The notes beneath the pieces are model-generated. The model had not been told where the DNA came from, made no database searches, and saw nothing but the letters and a program-made list of their open reading frames with translations. Shown here piece by piece: positions 28,888 to 37,541 of a stretch of DNA of 64,000 bases (position 1 is its first letter; every line of letters starts with the position of its first letter). Source of the DNA: Iodidimonas sp. SYSU 1G8 (GTDB lineage Bacteria; Pseudomonadota; Alphaproteobacteria; SMXS01); NCBI RefSeq assembly GCF_039655775.1, contig NZ_JBBYXJ010000002.1:310001-374000 (forward strand), given 5' to 3'. A program made the position numbers and the translations under genes.

Positions 28888-29538
28888 ATGTTCGGCGACG
28901 GAACGAGACACACGATCATCCGGCTGCTCACGGGCGCGGCGCTGCTCGCCGTGCTGGCCGGCTGCGGCCCGTCGCCCGCGCGCGGCCTGCTGGCGGATCA
29001 TTTGCACGAGGATACGCGGCGGAACTTCGTTTTCTGCGCCCATTATGGCTGCACCGCCCGCTGGAACATGGCCATCACCGACGAGGAATGGGCGCCGGTG
29101 CGGGCGCTGTTCGAGGTCCCGGCAACCGATGCCGCCGCCGAGCGCGAACGGATCGCGCTGGCTATCGGCCGGATCGAGCGGGTCATCGGCCCCAAGAGCG
29201 GCACCGACGCGGACCGGCCCGGCGCGACCATCATCACCGGCCGCACGCGCGGGCAGCTGGACTGCATCGACGAGGCGCACAACACGACGGTCTATCTGAC
29301 CTTCCTCGAACGCGAAGGCCTGCTGCACTGGCACAAGGTCGGCGATCCGATCATTCGCGGCCGGGTCATCGATCGCTGGTTCCACAACACGGCGACGGTG
29401 ACAGACACGGCCAGCGGTGTCCTGTGGGCCGTCGATTCCTGGTTCGGCGCCAATGGCGAACCCGCCGACGTGGTCACCGCCGATCGCTGGCTGAAGGGAT
29501 GGGAGCCGGAGAAATTCGCTACCCGGACGGACCGCTAG
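28888..29538 (+). CDS. uncharacterised lipoprotein
   Basis: Protein of 216 residues with a lipoprotein signal (IIRLLTGAALLAVLAGC, lipobox LAGC) and a mature domain I do not recognise. It contains NFVFCAHYGCTARWNM and LDCIDEAHNTTVYLTFLE, giving conserved-looking Cys, Trp and Asp residues, and ends in WLKGWEPEKF. The start is ATG 28888; an in-frame ATG at 28876 is possible. It is divergent from pabB and convergent with the DUF2474 gene: the two stop codons share the palindrome CTAG. Confidence 0.8.
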   Translation: MFGDGTRHTIIRLLTGAALLAVLAGCGPSPARGLLADHLHEDTRRNFVFCAHYGCTARWNMAITDEEWAPVRALFEVPATDAAAERERIALAIGRIERVIGPKSGTDADRPGATIITGRTRGQLDCIDEAHNTTVYLTFLEREGLLHWHKVGDPIIRGRVIDRWFHNTATVTDTASGVLWAVDSWFGANGEPADVVTADRWLKGWEPEKFATRTDR

Positions 29539-29657
29539 CCCACCTCGCCCAGCGCCAGGAACAGCCAGCGCGTGCCATAGGCGAGCGCCAGGAAGACGAG
29601 CAGTGACCCCAGCCACAGACCCGCGAACCAGAGCAGGCGGCGCCGTCCCTCGCGCAT
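29535..29657 (-). CDS. DUF2474 small subunit of CIO-type cytochrome bd
   Basis: A 40-residue single-helix membrane peptide (LLWFAGLWLGSLLVFLALAYG) preceded by a basic MREGRRR. This is the DUF2474 pattern found after cydB in cyanide-insensitive-oxidase operons and analogous to CydX. Its ATG overlaps the cydB stop (TGATG). It was found by reading past the end of cydB. Confidence 0.85.
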   Translation of the reverse strand: MREGRRRLLWFAGLWLGSLLVFLALAYGTRWLFLALGEVG

Positions 29658-30661
29658 CAGTGATGGTATCCCTCGCCATGGCGCACCTTGCCGCGGAACA
29701 CCCGGTAGACGATCACCGTGTAGATCAGCACCAGCGGCAGAAACAGGGCGACGCCCACCAGCAGGAATTTCTGCGTCTCTGGCGGCGCGGCGGCGTCCCA
29801 GATGGTGATGGCGCGCGGCACCATGTAAGGCCACAGGCTGACAGCGAGTCCCAGATAGGAAAGCAGGAAAAGTCCGATCGACAACATGAAGGGCGAGGTC
29901 TCCCGCCGTGCCTTCAGGGCCAGCAGCAGCGCCAGTCCGACGATAGCCGTGACGATGGGAATGGGCGCGAGCAGCACTAGGTTCGGCATGGAGAACCAGC
30001 GCGCCGCGATCTCGGCCTGCATAAGCGGTGTCCACAGGCTGACCGCCACGATGATCGCGAGCAGGCCGACGGCCAGCGCCTTCGCCCAACCATACGCCCA
30101 GTCCTGCAACTCGCCTTCGGTCTTGCGGACCAGCCAGGTCGCGCCCAGCAGCGCATAGCCGACCACCAGCGCCACGCCGGTGAACAGGCTGAACGGCGTG
30201 AGGAAGCTCATGGCCGTGCCGACGAACTGGCCGTTCTCGATCGGCAGGCCCTGGACAAAGCTGCCCAGCACCAGCCCCTGCGAAAAGGCGGCGACGACGG
30301 AGCCGGTGGCGAAGGACAGGTTCCAGACCCAGCCGCTGGTCTCGGCCCTGTGCCGGAATTCGAACGCGATGCCTCGGAACACCAGCGCCACCAGGAACAG
30401 GATCAGCGGGACGTAGAGCGCCGGCAGAGTCGTGGCATAGGCCAGCGGAAACGCGCCGAAGAGTCCCGCCCCGCCGAGGACCAGCCATGTTTCGTTGCCG
30501 TCCCAAACGGGCGCGATGCTGTCCATCATGACGTCGCGCCACTCCTCGTGGCGGGCGAAGGGGAACAGGATGCCGACGCCCAGGTCGAAGCCGTCCATGA
30601 TGATGTACATGGCGACGCCGAAGGCGATGACGCCGGTCCAGATCAGGATCAGTTCCATCAC
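29657..30661 (-). CDS. cydB: cytochrome bd-type (CIO) quinol oxidase subunit II
   Basis: Membrane subunit of the quinol oxidase, 334 residues, with eight or nine hydrophobic helices. Diagnostic are IWTGVIAFGVAMYIIMDGFDLGVGILFPF at the N-terminus, WDGNETWLVLGGAGLFGAFP and FRHRAETSGWVWN. The C-terminus is short, as in CIO-type enzymes. ATG overlaps the cydA stop by the ATGA arrangement. The oxidase reduces O2 to water with quinol electrons without pumping protons and tolerates cyanide. Confidence 0.95.
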   Translation of the reverse strand: MMELILIWTGVIAFGVAMYIIMDGFDLGVGILFPFARHEEWRDVMMDSIAPVWDGNETWLVLGGAGLFGAFPLAYATTLPALYVPLILFLVALVFRGIAFEFRHRAETSGWVWNLSFATGSVVAAFSQGLVLGSFVQGLPIENGQFVGTAMSFLTPFSLFTGVALVVGYALLGATWLVRKTEGELQDWAYGWAKALAVGLLAIIVAVSLWTPLMQAEIAARWFSMPNLVLLAPIPIVTAIVGLALLLALKARRETSPFMLSIGLFLLSYLGLAVSLWPYMVPRAITIWDAAAPPETQKFLLVGVALFLPLVLIYTVIVYRVFRGKVRHGEGYHH

Positions 30662-32031
30662 TCGGCTCCCGCGGCGGCATGGTCATGGGCATGGGGCGAC
30701 AGTGCCGGCTCGGGCGGCGGCGCGGTGTCCGGCGCCGGTCCTTTGCGCACGGCGCGCACCGCGAAATACAGGAACGCGGCCAGCACCATGTTGTAGACGA
30801 TGGCGAACAGCATCAGCGAGGTCATCACCGTCGGCGCCGTCAGCTGCGGCGACACGCTGTCGGCGGTGCGCATCAGGCCATAGACCGTGAAGGGCTGGCG
30901 GCCGACCTCGGTGACGGTCCACCCCGCCAGCGTCGCGATGAAGCCGGTCGGCGCCATGGCGACAAGGCCCCATAGATAAGGCCGGGGCAGGCGCTTGCGC
31001 AGGAGCACGCCCAGCCATGCCACGGCGATCATCAGCATGCCGAGGCCCACCATGATCCGGAAGGCATAGAACACGATGGCGACCGGCGGCCGGTCCTCTG
31101 GCGGTACGTCTTTCAGGCCCGGCACCACGCCGTCGGCGCTATGGCGCAGGATCAGGCTGGCGCCGTTGGGAATGCCGATCTCGAAGATGTTGGTCTCCGC
31201 TTCCTCGTCGGGAATGGCGAGCAGCAACAGCGGAATGTTGGGGCCGCTTTCCCAGTTGCCTTCCATGGCCGCCACCTTGACGGGCTGATGCTCCAGTGTG
31301 TTGAGGCCGTGCATGTCGCCCGCCAGCAACTGCAGCGGCGCCAGGATGGCGGCCGCCGAGATCGCCAGCTTCAGCGCCTTGCGCGCCGTATCGCCGTGCC
31401 GGTCGGTCAGCACCTGCCAGGCCGAGACCGCGGCGACGACGAAGGAGGTGGTCAGCAGCGTCGCCAGCACCATGTGCGCGAGGCGATAGGGGAAGGACGG
31501 GTTGAAGACGACCTCCCACCAGCTTGCCACGTGAAAGATGCCGGCTTCGTCGATGATGTGGCCCTGCGGCGTCTGCATCCAGGAATTGGCGGAGAGGATC
31601 CAGAATGCGGACAAGGTCGTGCCGAACGCCACCATCAGCGTGGCGAAGAAGTGCAGGCGCGGCCCGACCCGCTTCCAGCCGAACAGCATGATGCCGAGGA
31701 AGCTGGCCTCGAGGAAAAACGCCGTCAGGACCTCATAGCCCAGCAGCGGGCCCAGGACATTGCCGGTGGCGATCGAGAAGGTGCTGAAATTGGTCCCGAA
31801 CTGGAACGACATCGGGATGCCGCTGACCACGCCCATGCCGAACGCCAGGGCGAAGATCCTCACCCAGAATTTGTAGAGATCGCGCCAGCGTGTGTCCTTC
31901 GTGCGCAGCCAGAGCCCTTCGACGAGGGCGAGGAAACAGGCCAGACCGATGGTCAGGGTAGGAAAGAGAATGTGGAACGCGATGGTGAACGCGAACTGGA
32001 GGCGGCTGAGCAGGACGGCATCGACATCCAT
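30658..32031 (-). CDS. cydA: cytochrome bd-type (CIO) quinol oxidase subunit I
   Basis: Haem-bearing subunit of 457 residues. LSRLQFAFTIAFHILFPTLTIG carries the first haem-ligand His, and the conserved segments SAFWILSANSWMQTPQG and GWTVTEVGRQPFTVYGLMRT are present. The Q-loop is short, which favours the CIO subfamily over E. coli-type bd-I. A His-containing, Pro-rich tail (ALSPHAHDHAAAG) ends the chain. It begins the cydAB-DUF2474 operon. The 165-bp upstream gap contains the terminator of the preceding unit; no obvious promoter was identified by eye. Confidence 0.95.
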   Translation of the reverse strand: MDVDAVLLSRLQFAFTIAFHILFPTLTIGLACFLALVEGLWLRTKDTRWRDLYKFWVRIFALAFGMGVVSGIPMSFQFGTNFSTFSIATGNVLGPLLGYEVLTAFFLEASFLGIMLFGWKRVGPRLHFFATLMVAFGTTLSAFWILSANSWMQTPQGHIIDEAGIFHVASWWEVVFNPSFPYRLAHMVLATLLTTSFVVAAVSAWQVLTDRHGDTARKALKLAISAAAILAPLQLLAGDMHGLNTLEHQPVKVAAMEGNWESGPNIPLLLLAIPDEEAETNIFEIGIPNGASLILRHSADGVVPGLKDVPPEDRPPVAIVFYAFRIMVGLGMLMIAVAWLGVLLRKRLPRPYLWGLVAMAPTGFIATLAGWTVTEVGRQPFTVYGLMRTADSVSPQLTAPTVMTSLMLFAIVYNMVLAAFLYFAVRAVRKGPAPDTAPPPEPALSPHAHDHAAAGAE

Positions 32032-32141
32032 GCGACTTCCCCTTTTTCACGAGATCGCGCCGTGAATTAGGCCTCGAGCGCGATCTTGGGAACCCCTCAA
32101 ACCACCATAGCACCCATGCCTTAACGGGGGGCTGAAAAAGC

Positions 32142-32169
32142 AAAGGCCGGTCGCGTCGGACCGGCCTTT
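32142..32169 (-). terminator. Rho-independent terminator
   Basis: Perfect 11-bp stem AAAGGCCGGTC/GACCGGCCTTT with a 6-base loop. Read on the minus strand it is followed by GCTTTTTC. It lies 28 bp after the stop of the 59-residue gene and ends the acyl-CoA dehydrogenase/small-protein transcript before the cydAB operon. Confidence 0.85.
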
Positions 32170-32196
32170 CCCCTAATGTCGGCGGTCTTGCCCGCT

Positions 32197-32376
32197 CTAT
32201 TCGGTTTCGGCGCTGTAGTCGTCGAACGACCACTCCTCGCCCGAATCCATCTGGTCCTCGAACAGGTGTTCGGCGGCCAGCGCCGCGTCTTCCTCGTTGT
32301 TGGCCTCCACGTCGGCGATCCAGTAGAAGGTGCCGCGCTTGAGGTTCGCGCGAAGGGTGATCTGATATTTGGGCAT
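32197..32376 (-). CDS. uncharacterised acidic 59-residue protein
   Basis: A small gene 8 bp after an acyl-CoA dehydrogenase and ending just before a strong terminator. The product begins MPKYQITLRANLKRGTFYW and continues with ADVEANNEEDAALAAEHLF and a very acidic C-terminus (DSGEEWSFDDYSAETE). It has no signal or membrane helix. AAGG precedes the ATG. It looks like a soluble alpha/beta mini-protein, possibly a partner of the dehydrogenase. The family was not recognised. Confidence 0.75.
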   Translation of the reverse strand: MPKYQITLRANLKRGTFYWIADVEANNEEDAALAAEHLFEDQMDSGEEWSFDDYSAETE

Positions 32377-32384
32377 GATGCGCC

Positions 32385-33605
<1,221 letters not shown>

Positions 33606-33656
33606 GGTGATCCTCCCGGATGATACGCCGCCGTGAGCGCGGCCAAGTCGCGCCCT

Positions 33657-33684
33657 GTTATAACGGGGTTTGCATCATTGCCAA
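33657..33684 (-). promoter_or_regulatory. sigma-70-type promoter of the ACAD10/11-like gene
   Basis: On the minus strand TTGGCA (33684-33679) is followed by 16 bp and TATAAC (33662-33657). The -10 matches 5 of 6. The start codon is about 50 bp downstream. Confidence 0.55.
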
Positions 33685-33711
33685 GTGGGGTTGTGGACCC
33701 CCCGGCGGCGC

Positions 33712-34419
33712 TCAGTCGGTCGTGCTTGCCGGCGCCGGCGCGGTGGTGTTTACCGCGGTGTGCTTGGTGCGCGTGTCCAGATCGGGCATGTGAATCGCCG
33801 CCAGATCGGGAATCTTGCCGCTCAGGGCGGGCACGTCCTTGCTGGCCATCTTCGCGTCCTCGTTGCACATGGGCGCCGAGTTGGGCGGCAGGAACGAGGT
33901 CTCGAACTGGCCGCGCAGCACGGCGCCGTCGCCCTGGGCCAGCACCGCGGTCACGGCGGCCGCCATGTCCTCGCAGAATTTCGGGTTGTTGAACGTGTTC
34001 AGCGAGAAATAATTGGCCATCGACGTCATGTACTTGTTCAGCGCCGCCTGGTGGCCCTTGCCATGGCTGCGCTGGAAGTAGGCCTGCATCACTTTGGAAT
34101 GGCTGGTCAGCTCGCTGTTATAGCGGGTGATGAAGGTGTTGTAGTTGTCGTACATCTTCAGGCTGGACTTGTGCACGCACTTCAGCGCCGCCACCATCAG
34201 GGCCGACTGCAGGCCACGGGCATGTTCCGCCGTGGTTTCCGCCTGGGTCATGCAGGGAAGCGCGGCGGCCTGTCCCGCGATGCCGAACGTCGCGGCCAAT
34301 GCGACCAGGACGTGCAATGTGCGACGTAGCGAGCCGCGGAATCCTGCGTGGCCTCGAAGAATACGAATGTGACCTCTCCTTGTCGTCGCCGGTTCCGTGC
34401 GCTTCAAGGTTGCGCGCAC
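33712..34419 (-). CDS. uncharacterised secreted protein with four cysteines
   Basis: Protein of up to 235 residues. A basic N-region and hydrophobic stretch (LHVLVALAATFGIAGQAAA) end in a signal-peptidase site before LPCMTQAET. The mature part is helical, with paired Cys (LPC, ALKCVHK, KFCEDM, PMCNED) that could form two disulphides, and ends in a Thr/Ala/Pro tail. The coordinates use GTG 34419, the only usual start codon with room for the signal. However, a perfect AAGGAG lies seven bases before an in-frame ATT at 34368, which may be the true start. Function unknown. Confidence 0.7.
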   Translation of the reverse strand: MRATLKRTEPATTRRGHIRILRGHAGFRGSLRRTLHVLVALAATFGIAGQAAALPCMTQAETTAEHARGLQSALMVAALKCVHKSSLKMYDNYNTFITRYNSELTSHSKVMQAYFQRSHGKGHQAALNKYMTSMANYFSLNTFNNPKFCEDMAAAVTAVLAQGDGAVLRGQFETSFLPPNSAPMCNEDAKMASKDVPALSGKIPDLAAIHMPDLDTRTKHTAVNTTAPAPASTTD

Positions 34420-34461
34420 GGCGTCGGATAGCCCCCCGCGCCCACTATAGGCCGGAGCGAC

Positions 34462-34782
34462 TCAAATCTCAAAATCCGAATTGTTGCGCGGCAGGGCGTC
34501 CTCGCCGAAGCGGATCGACGGGCCTTCGGCACGGATGCGCTCGCGGGCCGTCAGCGGCTGGTGATCGCCCGCGATCTCGATGGTGTAGGCGCCGACCACC
34601 GTGTTGGACCGCACGTCCTTCTCGGCCAGCGCGACCAGACCGTCGATTTCCTCGCCCGAGGCGACGGTCGCGTCGCGGAGGTGCTCGCTCCAGCCGGCGT
34701 CCCGGTTGAAATAGACAATGATGCCGTCGCGCAGCCGGTTGGCCGTCACTACCCTGTAAACGCTCTGATCGCCGTCCGCCAT
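34462..34782 (-). CDS. DUF2849 family protein
   Basis: Protein of 106 residues matching the DUF2849 pattern: YRVVTANRLRDGIIVYF, GWSEHLRDATVA, VVGAYTIEIAG and ARERIRAEGPSIRFGEDA. In many alphaproteobacteria this family lies beside sulphite reductase genes (cysI/cysG); those are not here. ATG 34782 has GGGAGG seven bases upstream; the open frame continues upstream but without a site. It is divergent from phaJ. Function unknown. Confidence 0.85.
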   Translation of the reverse strand: MADGDQSVYRVVTANRLRDGIIVYFNRDAGWSEHLRDATVASGEEIDGLVALAEKDVRSNTVVGAYTIEIAGDHQPLTARERIRAEGPSIRFGEDALPRNNSDFEI

Positions 34783-34913
34783 TGGCGGCCTCCCTCTGGT
34801 TTGGCGCGCGGCGCGCGCCGGAATGCCTGCTGGCGCCTGTTTGACAATACCAGCCGGGGCGGCGGCAAGCATTTTCTGCCGGCGCGTGAGTGGCAAGGCT
34901 TCGTGCGGGTCGC

Positions 34914-34942
34914 TTGCCGCGCCCTATGGCGGCGACTATACA
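34914..34942 (+). promoter_or_regulatory. candidate sigma-70-type promoter of phaJ
   Basis: TTGCCG (34914-34919), 17-bp spacer, TATACA (34937-34942); each hexamer matches consensus at 4 of 6. It is 42 bp upstream of the predicted TTG start. Confidence 0.35.
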
Positions 34943-34984
34943 GGACGCACCGACCCCTGCGCAGCGCGCCGAAGGAAAACGCCC

Positions 34985-35416
34985 TTGTCAGACCAGAACG
35001 GCTATTATTTCGAGGATCTCGCCGAAGGCATGTCCGCCTCCTACGCCAAGACCGTCACCGAGGCCGACATCATCCTGTTCGCCGGAATTAGCGGAGACAC
35101 CAACCCGGTTCACCTGAACGAGGAATTCGCCGCCGCGACCATGTTCAAGGGGCGGATCGCCCACGGCATGCTGTCTGCCAGCTTCATCTCCACCGTGTTC
35201 GGGACGAAGCTGCCTGGTCCCGGCTGTATTTACATGAGCCAGTCGTTGCGTTTCAAGGCGCCGGTCCGTGCCGGCGACACGGTCACGGCCAAGGTCACCA
35301 TCGCGGAACTCAAGCCGGAGAAGAAGCAGGCTCGTTTCGAGTGTGTGTGTCTGGTCAATGGCAAGGCGGTGCTGGATGGCGAGGCGCTGATCCTGGTTCC
35401 GTCGCGTCCCGCCTGA
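34985..35416 (+). CDS. phaJ: (R)-specific enoyl-CoA hydratase, MaoC family
   Basis: Hot-dog-fold hydratase of 143 residues forming (R)-3-hydroxyacyl-CoA, the monomer precursor of polyhydroxyalkanoate. The catalytic dyad motif is FAGISGDTNPVHLNEEFA (Asp and His), followed by FKGRIAHGMLSASF and the C-terminal strand region. It begins at TTG 34985: the protein aligns from SDQNGYYFEDL, no ATG fits, and AAGGA lies eight bases upstream. It may link fatty-acid intermediates to PHA, or act in the acyl-CoA pathways of region 1. ribF follows 14 bp later. Confidence 0.9.
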   Translation: MSDQNGYYFEDLAEGMSASYAKTVTEADIILFAGISGDTNPVHLNEEFAAATMFKGRIAHGMLSASFISTVFGTKLPGPGCIYMSQSLRFKAPVRAGDTVTAKVTIAELKPEKKQARFECVCLVNGKAVLDGEALILVPSRPA

Positions 35417-35430
35417 GCCGCGAAAAATCC

Positions 35431-36447
35431 ATGAAGCTGTTCCGGCACCTGGACCATTTGCCGCCCGATGTGACCGGGTCGGTTGTCGCCTGGGGCAATT
35501 TCGACGGGTTTCACAAGGGCCATCAGGCGGTCGTGGGCCGTGCCGCCGCCATTGCCGACCAGTTGGGCGCGCCGCTCGCGGTGATGACCACCGAGCCGCA
35601 CCCGTCCCAGTTCTTTCGCCCCGACACGCCGTCCTTCCGGCTGATGAGCCTGCGCTCGAAGGCGCAGGCCATCGAGGCATTCGGCGCCGACGTGCTGTTC
35701 GTCCTGTCCTTTGATTCGGCGCTCGCCGGCACCCCGGCCGAGGCATTCGTGCGCCAGGTGCTGATCGGCCAGCTGCAGGCGCGCCATGTGGTCACCGGCT
35801 GGGATCAGCGCTTCGGCAAGGGCCGGGGCGGCGACGCCGACCTGTTGCGACGCATGGGCGCCGAGGCAGGTTTCGGGGTCTCGGTGGTCGAGCCGCTGCG
35901 CACCGGCGGCGACGTCTATTCGTCGTCGCGGGTCCGCGAGCACCTGCGCCAGGGCGAGCCGCAGCGCGCCGCCGCCCTGATGGGGCACTGGTGGCGTATC
36001 GAAGGCCGGGTGGAACAGGGCGACCAGCGTGGCCGCACGATCGGATTTCCGACAGCGAATGTCAGCTGGGGCGACTATCTCGAACCCCTCCTGGGCGTCT
36101 ATGCCGTGCGCATGCATGTGGAGGATGGACCGCGCGCCGGCGTTTATGATGGCGTCGCGAATCTGGGTCGGCGCCCGACCTTCGGCAAGACCGCCATCTC
36201 GTTCGAGGTGCATCTGTTCGATTTCGATGGCGACCTCTATGGCGCCCATGCGGGTGTCGACATGATCGATTTCATCCGTCCGGAGCGGAAATTCGATGGA
36301 TTGGCGGCGCTGACGGCACAGATCGCGCTGGATAGCGCCCAGGCGCGCCGCCTTCTCGCCGAGCCTGCCGCCGCCCGCGACCGGTTTCCGCCGGTCACCC
36401 GTCACAGCCCGGTAGAACCGGCCTCGACAGCACCGGGGCTGGCCTGA
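35431..36447 (+). CDS. ribF: bifunctional riboflavin kinase / FAD synthetase
   Basis: Makes FMN and FAD from riboflavin; 338 residues. The N-terminal nucleotidyltransferase domain shows WGNFDGFHKGHQ, EPHPSQFFRPD and SSSRVREHLRQG. The C-terminal kinase domain shows GRTIGFPTANV (the Thr/Asn metal site) and GVYDGVANLGRRPTFG. ATG 35431 is taken because the domain begins there. In many bacteria ribF-ileS-lspA form one cluster; here lspA follows directly and ileS is missing. Confidence 0.96.
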   Translation: MKLFRHLDHLPPDVTGSVVAWGNFDGFHKGHQAVVGRAAAIADQLGAPLAVMTTEPHPSQFFRPDTPSFRLMSLRSKAQAIEAFGADVLFVLSFDSALAGTPAEAFVRQVLIGQLQARHVVTGWDQRFGKGRGGDADLLRRMGAEAGFGVSVVEPLRTGGDVYSSSRVREHLRQGEPQRAAALMGHWWRIEGRVEQGDQRGRTIGFPTANVSWGDYLEPLLGVYAVRMHVEDGPRAGVYDGVANLGRRPTFGKTAISFEVHLFDFDGDLYGAHAGVDMIDFIRPERKFDGLAALTAQIALDSAQARRLLAEPAAARDRFPPVTRHSPVEPASTAPGLA

Positions 36448-36547
36448 TAAACACTCCGTCCGGAATGCCCGGTCACGCCAAGCGATTAGGACGAATGCCG
36501 ACTCTGTTTTCCGTCAGTTTCCCAGCCGCCGTCTCCGGGGCCTCCCG

Positions 36548-37033
36548 GTGAGCGCGCGTACGACCACGGGTTTCGTCGTGATGGCGGCTACCGTCGCGCT
36601 TGATCAGGCGTCGAAATGGTGGCTGCTGGGTCCCTACGATATCGGTACGCGCCAGCCCGTCGAGGTCACGAGTTTCTTCAATCTGGTGCTGACCTGGAAC
36701 ACGGGGATCAGTTTTGGCCTGCTGGGCACCTATGGAGACCTGACTCGCTGGCTGCTGACTGGATTTGCGGTCGCCGTTGCGATCGCCCTCGCGGTCTGGA
36801 TGATCCGGGCCACCAACCTACTTCTAACCGTGGCGCTCGCCTTCGTTATTGGCGGCGCGCTGGGCAACGCGATCGACCGCGTGGTGCATGGAGCGGTGGC
36901 GGATTTCTTTGATTTTCATCTGGCGGGATGGCACTTTTGGGCCTTCAATATCGCCGACAGCGCGATCTCGATCGGCGTCGCCCTGCTGCTCTGGGACGCG
37001 TTCTTCGGAAGCGGCCGGCGGCAGAGCGAATAA
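36548..37033 (+). CDS. lspA: lipoprotein signal peptidase (signal peptidase II)
   Basis: Inner-membrane aspartyl protease of 161 residues that removes lipoprotein signal peptides. It has four membrane helices, the conserved VALDQASKWW start, LTWNTGISFGLLG, and the two catalytic Asp boxes GNAIDRVVHGAVADFF and FNIADSAISIG. It begins at GTG 36548. The next gene encodes a lipoprotein, a likely client. Confidence 0.96.
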   Translation: MSARTTTGFVVMAATVALDQASKWWLLGPYDIGTRQPVEVTSFFNLVLTWNTGISFGLLGTYGDLTRWLLTGFAVAVAIALAVWMIRATNLLLTVALAFVIGGALGNAIDRVVHGAVADFFDFHLAGWHFWAFNIADSAISIGVALLLWDAFFGSGRRQSE

Positions 37034-37050
37034 CGGAACAGGACGGAATC

Positions 37051-37530
37051 ATGGTGGCACGGAACTCGGTCGGCCTCTCTGTGGCGTTGGCTCTCCTCGC
37101 GGCGGGCTCGCTGAGTGGCTGTGGCGGACTGAAGGACGCGCTTGGCGCGAACAAGTATCCGCCGGACGAATTCGCCGTGGTGTCCAAGCGCGCGCTGGTC
37201 ATTCCGCCGGACTACAATCTGCGCCCGCCGGGGCCGAACCAGCCCAAGCCGCGCGATGCCGACCCCTCGGAAATGGCCATGCAGGCACTGTTCCCGGAAG
37301 CCAAGCTGGAAGCCGCAGCCGGTTCCCCGGCCGAGCGCCAGTTGCTCAACGCCACCGGCGGCGCCACCGCCGACACCGATGTTCGCTCGGACCTCTCGAC
37401 GCAGGGATCGGTCGTCAACAAGGGCAACTTCACCGAACAGCTGCTCTACAACGACAAGGTGGAAGGCGCGCCGGAAACCAGCATCCGGCGACAAAGCCCG
37501 AGCCAGCCCGCGTCGACGCCGGACCAGTAG
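37051..37530 (+). CDS. bamF: BamF-like lipoprotein (DUF3035)
   Basis: Lipoprotein of 159 residues: signal ending in the lipobox LSGC, then PPDEFAVVSKRALVIPPDYNL, the conserved N-terminal motif shared by BamF/DUF3035 and the start of BamC. BamF is an accessory subunit of the outer-membrane beta-barrel assembly machine in alphaproteobacteria. The remainder is low in predicted structure and rich in Ala, Asp and Gln. ATG 37051 follows AGGACGG, 17 bp after lspA. Confidence 0.85.
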   Translation: MVARNSVGLSVALALLAAGSLSGCGGLKDALGANKYPPDEFAVVSKRALVIPPDYNLRPPGPNQPKPRDADPSEMAMQALFPEAKLEAAAGSPAERQLLNATGGATADTDVRSDLSTQGSVVNKGNFTEQLLYNDKVEGAPETSIRRQSPSQPASTPDQ

Positions 37531-37541
37531 GGAGAGCGATC

